Shown here piece by piece: positions 1 to 7,600 of a stretch of DNA of 15,090 bases; within the stretch, counting starts at the first letter, position 1; every line of letters begins with the position of its first letter. The position numbers and the translations under genes were made by a program. The notes under the pieces are model-generated. The model saw only the letters and a program-made list of their open reading frames with translations. It did no database searches and had not been told where the DNA came from. This DNA is from Phanerodontia chrysosporium (lineage: Eukaryota; Basidiomycota; Agaricomycetes; Polyporales; Phanerochaetaceae): positions 1 to 15,090 of the forward strand of contig MJGA01000135.1 in assembly GCA_001910725.1 (NCBI GenBank), written 5' to 3'.

Positions 1-1
1 T

Positions 2-643
2 CGACCGCCTCCAACGTCGTCGCGAGGCCGGCAACCCGTCAAGTGGACGGACCGCAAAGTCAAAGCGGTCGTCAAGTACGTGTCCACGCTCCCCCAACCT
101 CCACCCTCCGTCCCCTCCATCAACTGGACTGCCGTTCGCGAGGCTCGTGAGGCCGAACAACGCGTAGGCAACCGCATCCGCGAGCAGCGCCAACGAGAGG
201 CGCAAGAAGCCCAGGCCGCCGTAGCCGCCTCCTCCTCCAAGCTCAGTTTGGCAGAGCGCCTCAGCGCCGCCCCGACGTACGAGCCCATCACCCGCAAGCC
301 CATTGGCATCGACATCCCCAAATACTCCCCCACCGACCTCGTCGGCATCTTCACGCCCAAGCTCGACGCAACCATCAAGCGTCTCAAGGCCGTCGAGGAA
401 GTCGACCTCTTTCACCTCGTCAGCAGCGACCGCGCACACGGTGTCTGCCAGCTGCTCGAACGCCTTCGGCAGATCCGCGCCGAGCTCAGTCGTCTCGCCC
501 CCACCACCACGTTTAAGGAGTGGCACCAATACGAGCTCGGACTCGCTCAAATCGGTGACATTCCGTTTGTCGGTTTAAGGCGTAACTTCCGCCGCATCGT
601 GGGAGAGCTAGATATCGTGTACCGGGCTGGCTACTTCGATTAA
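2..643 (+). CDS. Pre-gag ORF of element 1, 5' partial, unknown function
   Basis: This frame is open from the left edge to TAA at 641-643, so at least 213 residues are encoded and the real start is off-window. The codon at 80 is GTG, which is not a credible fungal start. I do not recognise a family. What can be seen is a Pro-rich stretch, then a charged Arg/Glu/Gln/Ala-rich helical and probably coiled-coil segment (roughly codons 40-80), then a C-terminal helical domain containing FKEWHQYELGL and ending in YRAGYFD. It directly precedes gag in the same element. A counterpart with a similar C-terminal pattern precedes gag in element 2 (7600-8221). It has no frameshift, unlike gag and pol in the same copy. 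It could be an accessory protein or a separately translated N-terminal Gag part. Confidence 0.6.
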   Translation, partial: RPPPTSSRGRQPVKWTDRKVKAVVKYVSTLPQPPPSVPSINWTAVREAREAEQRVGNRIREQRQREAQEAQAAVAASSSKLSLAERLSAAPTYEPITRKPIGIDIPKYSPTDLVGIFTPKLDATIKRLKAVEEVDLFHLVSSDRAHGVCQLLERLRQIRAELSRLAPTTTFKEWHQYELGLAQIGDIPFVGLRRNFRRIVGELDIVYRAGYFD

Positions 644-1067
644 ATAATACATTTTTGTCGCTCTGGATTTTGATTGCTCGAATTGCCCGCACTTCTTCGG
701 GCGAACTATAGAGAACGGTGTCACTGGTGCCGCTGATTTCCACGTCGAGGATAACAACGGGTCTCGAGAAGTCAGAGATTGCAGCCAACAGCCCTGCCCT
801 CATCGAGAGACTGCCCCTTCGCTACTCCCGGTTCCGCCTAGCGACCGAGAAACGCAATTCGAGCGCCCTCATTTCGCGCAACGGCTAGAATTCGCCCGCG
901 CCTCCACCACTACCCTGAATACCCCCGATCACAGTCCCCCGGACAGCAGCCACCACTCGTCTCCTGAGACATCGCTCGGCTCCGTCCTCTCCGATCACGA
1001 ACCCGCTCCCTCGCCCCTCGATCTCTCTCGCGCTCACTCAGGAGCCAATACTCCCCGTCCCCCCAAT
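644..1067 (+). other. Spacer between pre-gag ORF and gag ATG; open in the gag frame
   Basis: Stop codons in two frames lie side by side at the junction (TAA 641-643 and TAA 645-647). From 648 onward the gag frame is open without interruption to the gag ATG at 1068, but it contains no ATG. The translation is Ser/Pro/His-rich near its end (for example SPPDSSHHSSPETS), a composition common at the N-terminus of basidiomycete gypsy Gag proteins. It may be leader sequence, or coding sequence reached by splicing or an unusual initiation. No RNA gene or host gene is seen here. Confidence 0.4.
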
Positions 1068-2290
1068 ATGTCCAGCACTCCCGGAGGAGCGCCGCCTGGT
1101 CCGGCGCCTCCCGACCCCGTCTCTGCCGCCCTTCTGCAAATGGCCCAGGCCATGACGCAGCTCACCAACACGGTCAATACTCTGGCCCAGACTATTGGTG
1201 CCAATCGGACAACGGTCAACGCTACGGTCAACGCCAACAAGGAACTGCCCTTCGTCGAGAAGCCCGTCCCATTCAAGGGTAAGGGCTCTGACACGGCCCG
1301 TCTCTTCCGCGCCGCCTACCGCATCTACGCCGATGGGCAACCGGAAAAGTTCGGCAAGCGCGACGTCAACGGCAACCTCGAACGCGACCCCAACACCGGA
1401 CAGATCATGGTAGACGGCCAGAAGTGGATCGTTGGCGCCCTCTCCTTCATGCAGGACGAAGCCGCCGAATGGGCACGGCAATACATCGAGCAAGCGGCAG
1501 ACGACACTCAGTTGTTCGGAGGTTCCCGCGCCCAATTCTGGGAGGCTTTCAAGAACCGGTTCGAGCCCGTCGACGAGAAGGCCGAGGCCCTCAGCAAGCT
1601 ACAGGCGTGCACGCAAGGCAATCGTCGGTTCGCGGAGTTCTTTGCGGAGTTCCAAGCCCTCGCCGGCCGCACGAAGCTCACCCGGAAGACCTGGCAGCCC
1701 GGCTACGGACGAAGTTTAATAAGGACTACCTCGAACGGATCTCGTACATGGTCAACCCCGCTACCGGCAAAGGCCCCGAGACGTACGACGAGCTCAAGAA
1801 CGCGGGTTTCGCCGTCGACCGGTCGAAGGACAAGCTCTCGCAAGACCTCCTAGCACAGCAAGGCAAGACGTCCTCGACTCCGGCTAGCTCGTCAGCGCGC
1901 GCCTTCCGCGACCCGAACGCGATGGACATTGACGCCGCGAACATTGACGAGCTGTTTAAGGGTCTCACTGGCACGGATCTCAAGCGCCAGTTCGACGCCG
2001 TCATGAAGGATCGCTGCAAGGTCTGCGGCTCGAAGTCCCACAAGTCCACGGACCCGTTCACCGTGATTCGGTCTGCAACCACTGCGGCAAGAAAGGTTAC
2101 TGGTCCGCGTCTGTCGTGCCCGCCTCGAGGGCAAGCCAAAAACCGCCCCCGCTACCGCCGCCGTTCGCGCCACGTCTTCGGATACCTCGTCTCAGGACTC
2201 TTCGTCTCGGCCTCCTCGTCTTCTGGCAGCTCGTCTGACGACCAAGCTGCCGCGCTCGCCGCCCTCCGTGATCAGCTGGCCCTGATATAG
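1068..2290 (+). pseudogene. gag: gag of element 1 (retrotransposon Gag), frameshifted
   Basis: Gag forms the intracellular particle and binds element RNA. ATG at 1068 (context CAATATGTCC) opens a frame to 1853. A Pro-rich N-terminus is followed by a retrotransposon-gag type domain around residues 110-205, with KWIVGALSFM, AAEWARQYIE and FWEAFKNRFEP. Near 1681 the frame changes: one C appears missing from a run that should read ACCCCGG, and homologous sequence continues in another frame (LAARLRTKFNKDYLERISYM) to 2290. A zinc-knuckle region follows: CKVCGSKSH around 2015-2043, then CNHCGKKGYW at 2074-2103 in yet another frame. The second knuckle has Tyr where the CCHC His belongs, and its last Cys is shifted out of frame. 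The C-terminus is Ser-rich and ends at TAG 2288-2290, which may replace CAG because recognisable sequence continues beyond it. Confidence 0.85.
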
Positions 2291-2418
2291 AAGCAGCTTG
2301 GGGGGTTTTGCTTAAGGGGCCGGAGTGACGCCGCATCGTCGGTCCCCGTTTCGTCAAGCCCGGATTCAACTCCGGCACCGTCGCTAGAACCACAGGACCT
2401 TTCAGATACCATCCGCTC

Positions 2419-3024
2419 ATGTACAATATCAGTGTTAGATCCTTTTTCAAATCACTATCGTGTACCTGTAAAGCTCACCGACTCAATAAAACTATTCGCA
2501 CGCCTGCAATGATTGACTCCGGTGCGACTTCGCTGTTCATCCACGAGGACTTCTGTAAGCAGCACAAGATCCTCACGGTACCACTCAAGAAGGAAATCAC
2601 ACTGTACAACATCGACGGAACCAAGAATGAAGCAGGGTCTATCACACGCCGTGCCAGACTCCAGCTCACTGTGGGTTCTTATACGTTTAAGGAAGAGTTT
2701 CTTGTCACAAACATCGGTCCGGAGGATGTCATCCTCGGACTTCCGTGGCTCAAGAAATGGAATCCGAACATCGACTGGGAAACGGGAGATGTCCAGTTTC
2801 AGCTCCGCGGCGGAGCTGAGGACACCCCGGTTTTCGGTATCCATCAGATTGACGCCAATCGCTCCGAACGCCGTGAATGGCTTCGAGCAGGCATTGTTGA
2901 GGACGCCAAGGATGAAGTCTGGATCCTCGCCAGCTACACTTACTCGCAAGCGATCGCCGTTGAAGCCAACCGCGAGAAGTACGCCAAGACGTTTGAAGAG
3001 CTGGTTCCCAAGGAGTACCACTGA
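2419..3024 (+). pseudogene. pol: Retropepsin-like aspartic protease region of element 1 pol
   Basis: This segment encodes the protease that would cut the Gag-Pol polyprotein. The catalytic motif IDSGATSLF is intact, with its Asp codon at 2515-2517. The downstream hydrophobic motif VILGLPWLKKWNPNIDW, typical of gypsy proteases, is also present. The ATG at 2419 is probably not a real start: sequence with a protease-lead-in pattern (DPFSNHYRVPVKLTD) lies just upstream in another frame, so an indel near 2485 split the domain from Gag. After the protease comes a linker ending in FEELVPKEYH, where TGA at 3022-3024 interrupts. The same frame continues recognisably (KVFSEEESHRLLKHQPWDHAIDL) to about 3108 before shifting into the RT frame. 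Confidence 0.85.
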
Positions 3025-3026
3025 CA

Positions 3027-5127
3027 CAAGAAGGTATTCTCCGAAGAGGAATCACACCGCCTTCTGAAGCATCAGCCCTGGGATCACGCGATAGATCTCA
3101 TTCCGGACGCCCGGCATCGATCAAGTCGAAGGTTTACCCCATGTCCTCTATCGAAAATGAAGAACTACAACGGTTCATCGATGATGCACTCGCCAAAGGC
3201 TATACTGTCTTCTTCATCAAGAAAAAGGACAGCAAGCTCCGGTTCATTCAGAATTATCGCAAGCTCAACGACATCACTGTGAAGAATCGCTACCCCCTTC
3301 CGCTCGCCTCCGACATCATTGGGAAGCTCCAGGGCACTAAGATCTTCATCAAGTTCGACGTTCGTTGGGGCTACAACAACGTCCGGATTAAGGAAGGTGA
3401 CGAGTGGAAAGTCGCCTTCGTCACCAACCGTGGTCTCTTCGAGCCCCGAGTCATGTACTTCGGTCTGTGCAACAGCCCCACCATATTCCAGGCCCTCATG
3501 AATCACATCTTCGCCGACCTCATCGCCGAAAGCAAGGTCGCAGTCTACCTCGACGACATCCTCATCTGGTCGAACGATCTCGCTTCGCATCGGAAGATTG
3601 TTCACGAGGTCCTGGCACGCCTCGCCAAGTACGATCTGTACCTTCGGCCCGAGAAGTGCGAGTTCGAGCGCTCAGAGATCGAGTATCTTGGGCTCCTCAT
3701 CAGCGAAGGACAAGTTGGCATGGACCCCGGCAAGGTTAAGGCTGTAGCCGAGTGGCCGACCCCGAAGAACCTCAAAGACGTACGAGGCTTTGTCGGGTTT
3801 GCCAACTTCTACCGCCGCTTCATCAAGGACTTCTCAAAGATCTGCCGCCCGCTGCACGATCTGACGAAGAAGGACACTCCGTTCAATTGGGGTCCCGCAC
3901 AGGCAGAAGCCTTCGAGACGCTCAAGCGCGCTTTCACGACTCAGCCTGTGCTTGCCATGTGGAGCATTGATCGGCCAACTCGCGTCGAGACCGATGCTTC
4001 TGGCTACGCCACCGGAGGAGTTATAGCCCAACACAACCCTGAAGATGGTCTCTGGCATCCAATCGCGTATCGCTCGCAGACCATGAGCCCCGCCGAGCGG
4101 AACTACGAGATCTGGGACCGTGAGATGCTTGCAATCATCGAAGCTCTCAAGGACTGGCGCCAGTTCCTCGAAGGCCTCCCGGAGCCTTTCGAGATCTGGA
4201 CCGATCATCAGAATCTCCAGTACTGGAAGACTGCGCAGAATCTCACGCGGCGACAAGCCCGATGGGCCTCCTACCTCGCCGAGTACGACTTCCGCATCAT
4301 CCACCGCCCTGGCAAAACCCATCTCCTCGCTGATCCGCTCTCCCGGCCCTCCTCGCTGCATGTCTCCGACGAAGAAGACAATCGCTCGCAGGTAGTATTG
4401 AAGCCAGAGCTGTTTAAGATAGCCGCCACGGCAGCCTTCGCAAACCCCTCCCCCCTCGAGAAGCGCATTCGCGACTGTTCCGAAAAGGAAAAGGAAGTCG
4501 CAGACGCCCTGCAGACTCTCCGGACCAAGGGGCCCCGCAAGCTGCGCAACGGCGTTCTCGAATGGGAAGAGGATAACGGCCTTCTGTACTACCATGGGAA
4601 AGTCTATGTCCCGAACAGTGCCGCGCTGCGCAACGACGTCATCAAGTCTTGCCACGACGCGCCGACCGCCGGACACCCTGGGAAACACACCACCCTCGAA
4701 TTGGTCTCTCGGTATTATTGGTGGCCGCGCATCTCCGCCGACGTCAGCCGCTACGTGCTCGGCTGCGATCAGTGTCAACGGTACAAGTCCGCCCCGCATC
4801 CGAAAGCCACCCTACAGCCCCACGACGTCCCTTCAGGGCCTTGGGAACACGTCGGCGTGGATCTCATCACGCAACTCCCACGCGACGCCAAGACCAAGAA
4901 GGACTCGATCGTGGTCTACGTGGACCACTATTCGGATCAGTGCCACCTTGTGCCGGTCGACTCGACGATCACCGCTGCCGGCATGGGCGACGTCCACTAC
5001 ACAGACATCTTCCGCCTCCACGGCCTCCCACGCAAGATCTTCTTCGATCGTGGACCCCAGTTTGCAGCCCAGTACATGCGAGCACTGTACAAACGCCTCG
5101 GCATCGCTACCGGTCTCACCACGGCGA
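3027..5127 (+). pseudogene. pol: Reverse transcriptase, RNase H and integrase N-terminus/core of element 1 pol
   Basis: A long open frame (3141-5216) follows a short piece in the preceding frame (3027 to about 3108). Numbered from the ATG at 3141, RT shows KFDVRWGY (catalytic Asp 73) and VYLDDILIWS (Asp 138 and 139). RNase H shows Asp 285 (TDASGYATGG), Glu 328 (REMLAII), Asp 355 (WTDHQNL) and Asp 398 (ADPLSR). Integrase shows the zinc-binding residues His 505, His 512, Cys 542 and Cys 545, then Asp 574 (VDLITQL) and Asp 636 (DRGPQF). The ATG is internal to pol, not a biological start. Near 3205 the conserved RT finger segment usually found between GY and VFFIKKKD is missing, about ten residues, in frame. 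At about 5127 an extra A moves the frame, so the last 30 codons to 5216 are out-of-frame sequence. Confidence 0.92.
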
Positions 5128-6072
5128 TATCACCCCGAAGGCAACGGCAAGGTCGAGCGCAAGAACCAGGAAGTCGAGAAATTCCTGCGTCTCTTTGTCT
5201 CCCAGCGCCAAGATGACTGGGTCGATTGGCTTCCGATGGCCGAGTTCACCCTGAACTCACACGTGTCTAGTGCTACCGAGCGCACCCCCTTCGAGATAGT
5301 TTACGGCTACACACCGGACTTCACGATCCCGGCCGGCAAACACACCAAGGTTCCCGCTCTCGATGAGCGCCTAGACCGCATGGCTCACGTTCGCAAAGAG
5401 GCCGAAGCTGCCCTGTGCCTAACCAAAGCCCGCATGAAAGAAGAATACGAGGCCGCAAAGAAACGCGCCCACTCCTTCAAAGTCGGCGATCAGGTTTGGC
5501 TCAGCACGAAGGACCTCAGCATCGATCAGCCTTCGCCCAAACTCGGCCCCCGCCAGCTGGGCCCGTTTAAGGTTCTGGAAAAGATCGGCGATCTGGACTA
5601 TCGGCTCGAGCTCCCGAGCTGGCTGAAAATCCACCCGGTTTTCCATGTCAACCGCCTCAGCCCATGGCACGATCAGGGCGTCGAGAAACCCCTGCCTCCC
5701 AAACCTGTCAAGGTTGCCGGCGAAGAAGAATACGTCGTCGAGAAGATCCTCGACAGCCGCATATACCGCCGCCAACTGCAGTACAAGGTCCGCTGGAAAG
5801 GCTACGGCCAAGCCGGCGACACGTGGGAGAAAGCAGACAACCTCAAGCACGCCAAGGCCCTGGTCAACAAATTCCATCGCGAAAATCCGGAAGCACCCCG
5901 CAAGCTCGCTGCCACCGCCTTCGAAGCCCTTGCCGCCTCTTTTCGCCTGTTCGTCACCGAAGTCGACGTCTCTCTCCTTCCTGCCTCCGATCGCGCTAAG
6001 GCCGATCTCGATTGGGAGGAGGGCGCCACATCTGACGACCTCGCGAGGACGCTCGTTTTAGGAGGGGGGTAA
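5128..6072 (+). pseudogene. pol: Integrase C-terminus with GPF module and chromodomain, element 1
   Basis: This continues integrase after the 1-nt insertion. The catalytic Glu (codon 5155-5157, in GNGKVERKNQ) lies 36 codons after the second Asp once the extra base is discounted, the canonical D,D-35-E spacing. The GPY/F module is LGPFKVLEKIGDLDYRLELP, beginning about 5557, followed by IHPVFHVNRLSPW. The chromodomain at about 5728-5880 has YVVEKILDSR, YKVRWKGYG, DTWEKADNL and KALVNKFH, so the aromatic cage-type positions look filled. In chromoviruses this domain steers integration to modified histones. A further 60-residue tail ends in LVLGGG. The stop TAA at 6070-6072 directly abuts the LTR. 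The segment itself is open throughout. Confidence 0.92.
6060..6072 (+). other. Polypurine tract of element 1
   Basis: AGGAGGGGGGTAA lies immediately 5' of the LTR start TGTCAC. This is the position and composition of the plus-strand DNA primer of LTR retrotransposons. It also encodes the final Gly codons and the stop of pol. Confidence 0.85.
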
Positions 6073-6368
6073 TGTCACGGATGTGACGGTGCTGCCCTAT
6101 TTTTCGCCGATTTTTGGCCATTTTCCTCGATTAATCCAACGGGCGAGCAGCCCTCGTACCGTCTGGAGTCCTAGCCGCCCACACTCAGCACCTGGCCACT
6201 CAGCGCCAGCGCCCTGATGGCGCATCACCCCTAGACGCCAGCGCATCCCGCTGCGCACTCAGACACCGCCCGGATCACCGGTCTGCCTTGCAACCGGTTC
6301 CCCGGATCGCCGAGGAGGCACTGTCATCCCGGATGACTCCCTCGCCGAGCTGATCAGCCTGATGACAC

Positions 6369-6465
6369 AGCCTCGGCCCGACGCAGCCTCGAGACACTGC
6401 CAGCTGACACAGCCTCGTGACATACCCCCGCACAGCCTCGCCGCGCAGCCCGCATCGCAGCCTCG
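6369..6465 (+). repeat. Five CAGCCTCG repeats in LTR A U3
   Basis: Exact octamers start at 6369, 6385, 6411, 6433 and 6458, with spacings of 16, 26, 22 and 25 bp. They lie upstream of the TATA-like box, so they could be activator binding sites. LTR B has lost about 25 bp between the fourth and fifth repeats, consistent with slippage between them. Confidence 0.7.
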
Positions 6466-6529
6466 CTGGCTATGCAAGCACTGCCCATCAGCTTAGGTAA
6501 TCGTACAGCCTGCCCTAAAGGACTTGTAG

Positions 6530-6536
6530 TATAAAG
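6530..6536 (+). promoter_or_regulatory. TATA-like box of LTR A
   Basis: TATAAAG lies about 455 bp into the LTR. The aligned positions in LTR B (TATATAA, 10554-10560) and LTR C (TATATATA, near 11429) are also TATA-like, supporting a U3 promoter. Transcription would start roughly 20-40 bp downstream. Confidence 0.6.
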
Positions 6537-6552
6537 GGTAGCTCCCCTCACT

Positions 6553-6591
6553 CCTGTCCGTCATCTCGACCTCTTGGTCAATACGGACAGG
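6553..6591 (+). repeat. Inverted repeat (hairpin) downstream of the TATA box in LTR A
   Basis: CCTGTCCGT (6553-6561) is the exact reverse complement of ACGGACAGG (6583-6591), with a 21-nt loop. The 3' arm overlaps the first 18-bp repeat and the GT donor-like junction. In LTR B the 5' arm has one change that would still pair as G-U in RNA. In LTR C there is one mismatch. Confidence 0.55.
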
Positions 6592-6650
6592 TAAGCCCGT
6601 CACTTGTATTGTAGCATACAACACTAATAGAACTTGGTCAATACGGACAG
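6591..6650 (+). other. Candidate 60-nt intron in LTR A
   Basis: CAG/GTAAGC at 6588-6596 matches a strong 5' splice site. CTAAT at 6624-6628 matches a fungal branch point 22 nt before the AG at 6649-6650. The 18-mer CTTGGTCAATACGGACAG occurs both before the donor (6573-6590) and at the acceptor end (6633-6650). The same GT, branch and AG elements occur in LTR B (10616-10675) and LTR C (11492-11550). Splicing is inference only. Confidence 0.4.
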
Positions 6651-6750
6651 CTGAACAAGTTTGTTCGTCGCTGCGTGACTCGCTCCGCCGCGCCTCGTCG
6701 TCGACCTCCCCACTTGTCCCCTCGTGAAGCGTTGACCTAGCTCCGCGACA

Positions 6751-7270
6751 TCCTGGAAGGTCTCTGGACAGTCCGGACAGTGCTGAAATGTTCTGGAGGT
6801 TTCTGGAACATCATAGAAACATTTAGAAACGTGTAGGAGAATGTAGGAATGCCTATAGGGCACTAGCCAATAGCATAGTAGGTATTAGATAGCTAGGACC
6901 CTGAACACCGGTCTCTGGGTACCTGGTGTACATGTATATAAACCCTGAGGGCTGGGAGTGCCTCCCCAGCTTCAATCTCATCGCATTTCACCTCTCTAGT
7001 CTCTATACCTCGTCTTCAAGCTTGGCTACACCCTTTGTAGTCCAAGTAAACCTTTGCCAGTGAGTATTGCGTTGTGGTTTGGTGTATAGGCGAGGGCAGT
7101 TTTTGTGATTGAAGATTGAAGCTAGCCAACGTATTCCACCTTTGGTGGTCTAGGTTATTGCTTTGAGTTCTGGGGCTTGTTTGAACAAGTGCTCTTGCGC
7201 TTTGTTCAGTTTTCTGCCGATCCACAGGCGTAAGGGGCACTATAGTACCTTTTTAGGTACAATCAGGGGA
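6751..7270 (+). repeat. Partial 5' LTR of element 2, right boundary approximate
   Basis: Non-coding sequence with TATATAAA at 6935-6942, followed by a pyrimidine-rich initiator-like stretch (6970-7015), lies upstream of the gag-related ORFs and directly against the right end of element 1. This is what the promoter-containing part of a 5' LTR would look like. No second copy of this LTR is in the window, so neither boundary can be proven. A perfect hairpin GTACCT-TTTT-AGGTAC (7245-7260) lies near the presumed LTR end. I could not identify a primer-binding site with confidence. Confidence 0.5.
6935..6942 (+). promoter_or_regulatory. TATA box of element 2 LTR
   Basis: TATATAAA lies in non-coding sequence about 650 bp upstream of the first gag-related reading frame of element 2, as expected for the LTR promoter. 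Confidence 0.55.
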
Positions 7271-7600
7271 ACGTGGTGTAATCCACCTCAGAGGGCTTTG
7301 CCTGCAGATGAGTAACCCCGTTGTAGTGCTGGACTAAGGGTGTAATACCCTGTCCAACCAGTTTTAGCTGCGTGGCATGGAAACCCGCAGTAATACCCCT
7401 TTCTCTTCGTTAAGGGTTGGCTGGCAGGAAAGCCTTGCGCTTTGCCTGTGTGGAGAAGTTTTCTGGCTTGTGTACACAGACTGACCTGAGTTTACTAGTG
7501 CCTAAAGCTGCTAGGAACCGTTTTGTCCTTGCTAAGAATGAGAGCTTTGGCAAACCCTTGCTTGAGCGCATCAAGATCTCAAACCTTCACTGCTTCAAAG
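7271..7600 (+). other. Element 2 leader with small hairpins; no convincing gene
   Basis: This stretch lies between the LTR remnant and the pre-gag ORF. It holds GGTG-TAATC-CACC (7275-7287) and a longer interrupted hairpin in which GGAC/GTCC and GGGT/ACCC (7331-7355) enclose GTAAT. A frame is open from 7417 to 7695, but it starts at CTG, has no ATG and shows no recognisable motif, so I do not call it a gene. Confidence 0.4.

Larger units (their letters stand above)
1..6750 (+). mobile_element. Element 1: Ty3/gypsy chromodomain LTR retrotransposon, 5' end outside window
   Basis: Domain order is pre-gag ORF, Gag, protease, RT, RNase H, integrase, chromodomain, polypurine tract, 3' LTR, which is the Ty3/gypsy chromovirus order. 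The 5' LTR and primer-binding site lie left of the window. Lesions seen: a 1-nt loss near 1681, indels around the zinc knuckle (about 2055-2110), an in-frame TAG at 2288-2290, a frame change near 2485, a TGA at 3022-3024, a 1-nt loss near 3108, a short in-frame RT deletion near 3205 and a 1-nt gain near 5127. The element is therefore non-autonomous. It lies in the 5' LTR of element 2. The 5 bases after it (6751-6755, TCCTG) should be its target-site duplication, but the other copy is off-window. Confidence 0.93.
6073..6750 (+). repeat. LTR A: 3' LTR of element 1 (678 bp)
   Basis: It starts TGTCACGGATGTGACGG and ends GCTCCGCGACA, giving the TG...CA ends and short inverted termini (TGTC/GACA). 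Two further copies with the same ends and closely similar sequence occur at 10114-10781 and 10961-11654. The start abuts the polypurine tract. Internal features are five CAGCCTCG repeats in U3, a TATA-like box at 6530-6536, a hairpin, and a candidate intron bounded by an 18-bp repeat. Compared with the other copies it lacks about 10 bp next to a CCGAG motif (near 6334), probably a small deletion between direct repeats. Confidence 0.93.

Noticed and set aside
80..82. Start of the first ORF at position 80
   Set aside because: The codon is GTG and the frame is open to the left edge of the window. The ORF is treated as 5' partial.
2287..2420. Programmed frameshift or readthrough between gag and pol in element 1
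   Set aside because: The region carries a stop and a nearby frame change, but the same copy has clear random lesions elsewhere and no typical slippery site with structure is evident. Decay is the simpler explanation.
3834..4799. 321-codon open frame on the - strand
   Set aside because: It lies entirely opposite the RT/RNase H/integrase coding sequence and has no recognisable motif. It is a shadow of GC-rich codon use.
4594..5127. First part of the 492-codon frame starting at 4594
   Set aside because: Before about 5128 this frame is an out-of-frame reading of integrase. Only the part after the 1-nt insertion is real protein.
6369..6465. CRISPR-like array from the regularly recurring CAGCCTCG
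   Set aside because: The repeats are only 8 bp with unequal spacing inside a fungal LTR, so they are not an array of that type.
6073..6750. Coding sequence within the LTRs
   Set aside because: Short frames inside the LTRs on both strands have no recognisable motifs and are not preserved between the three copies.
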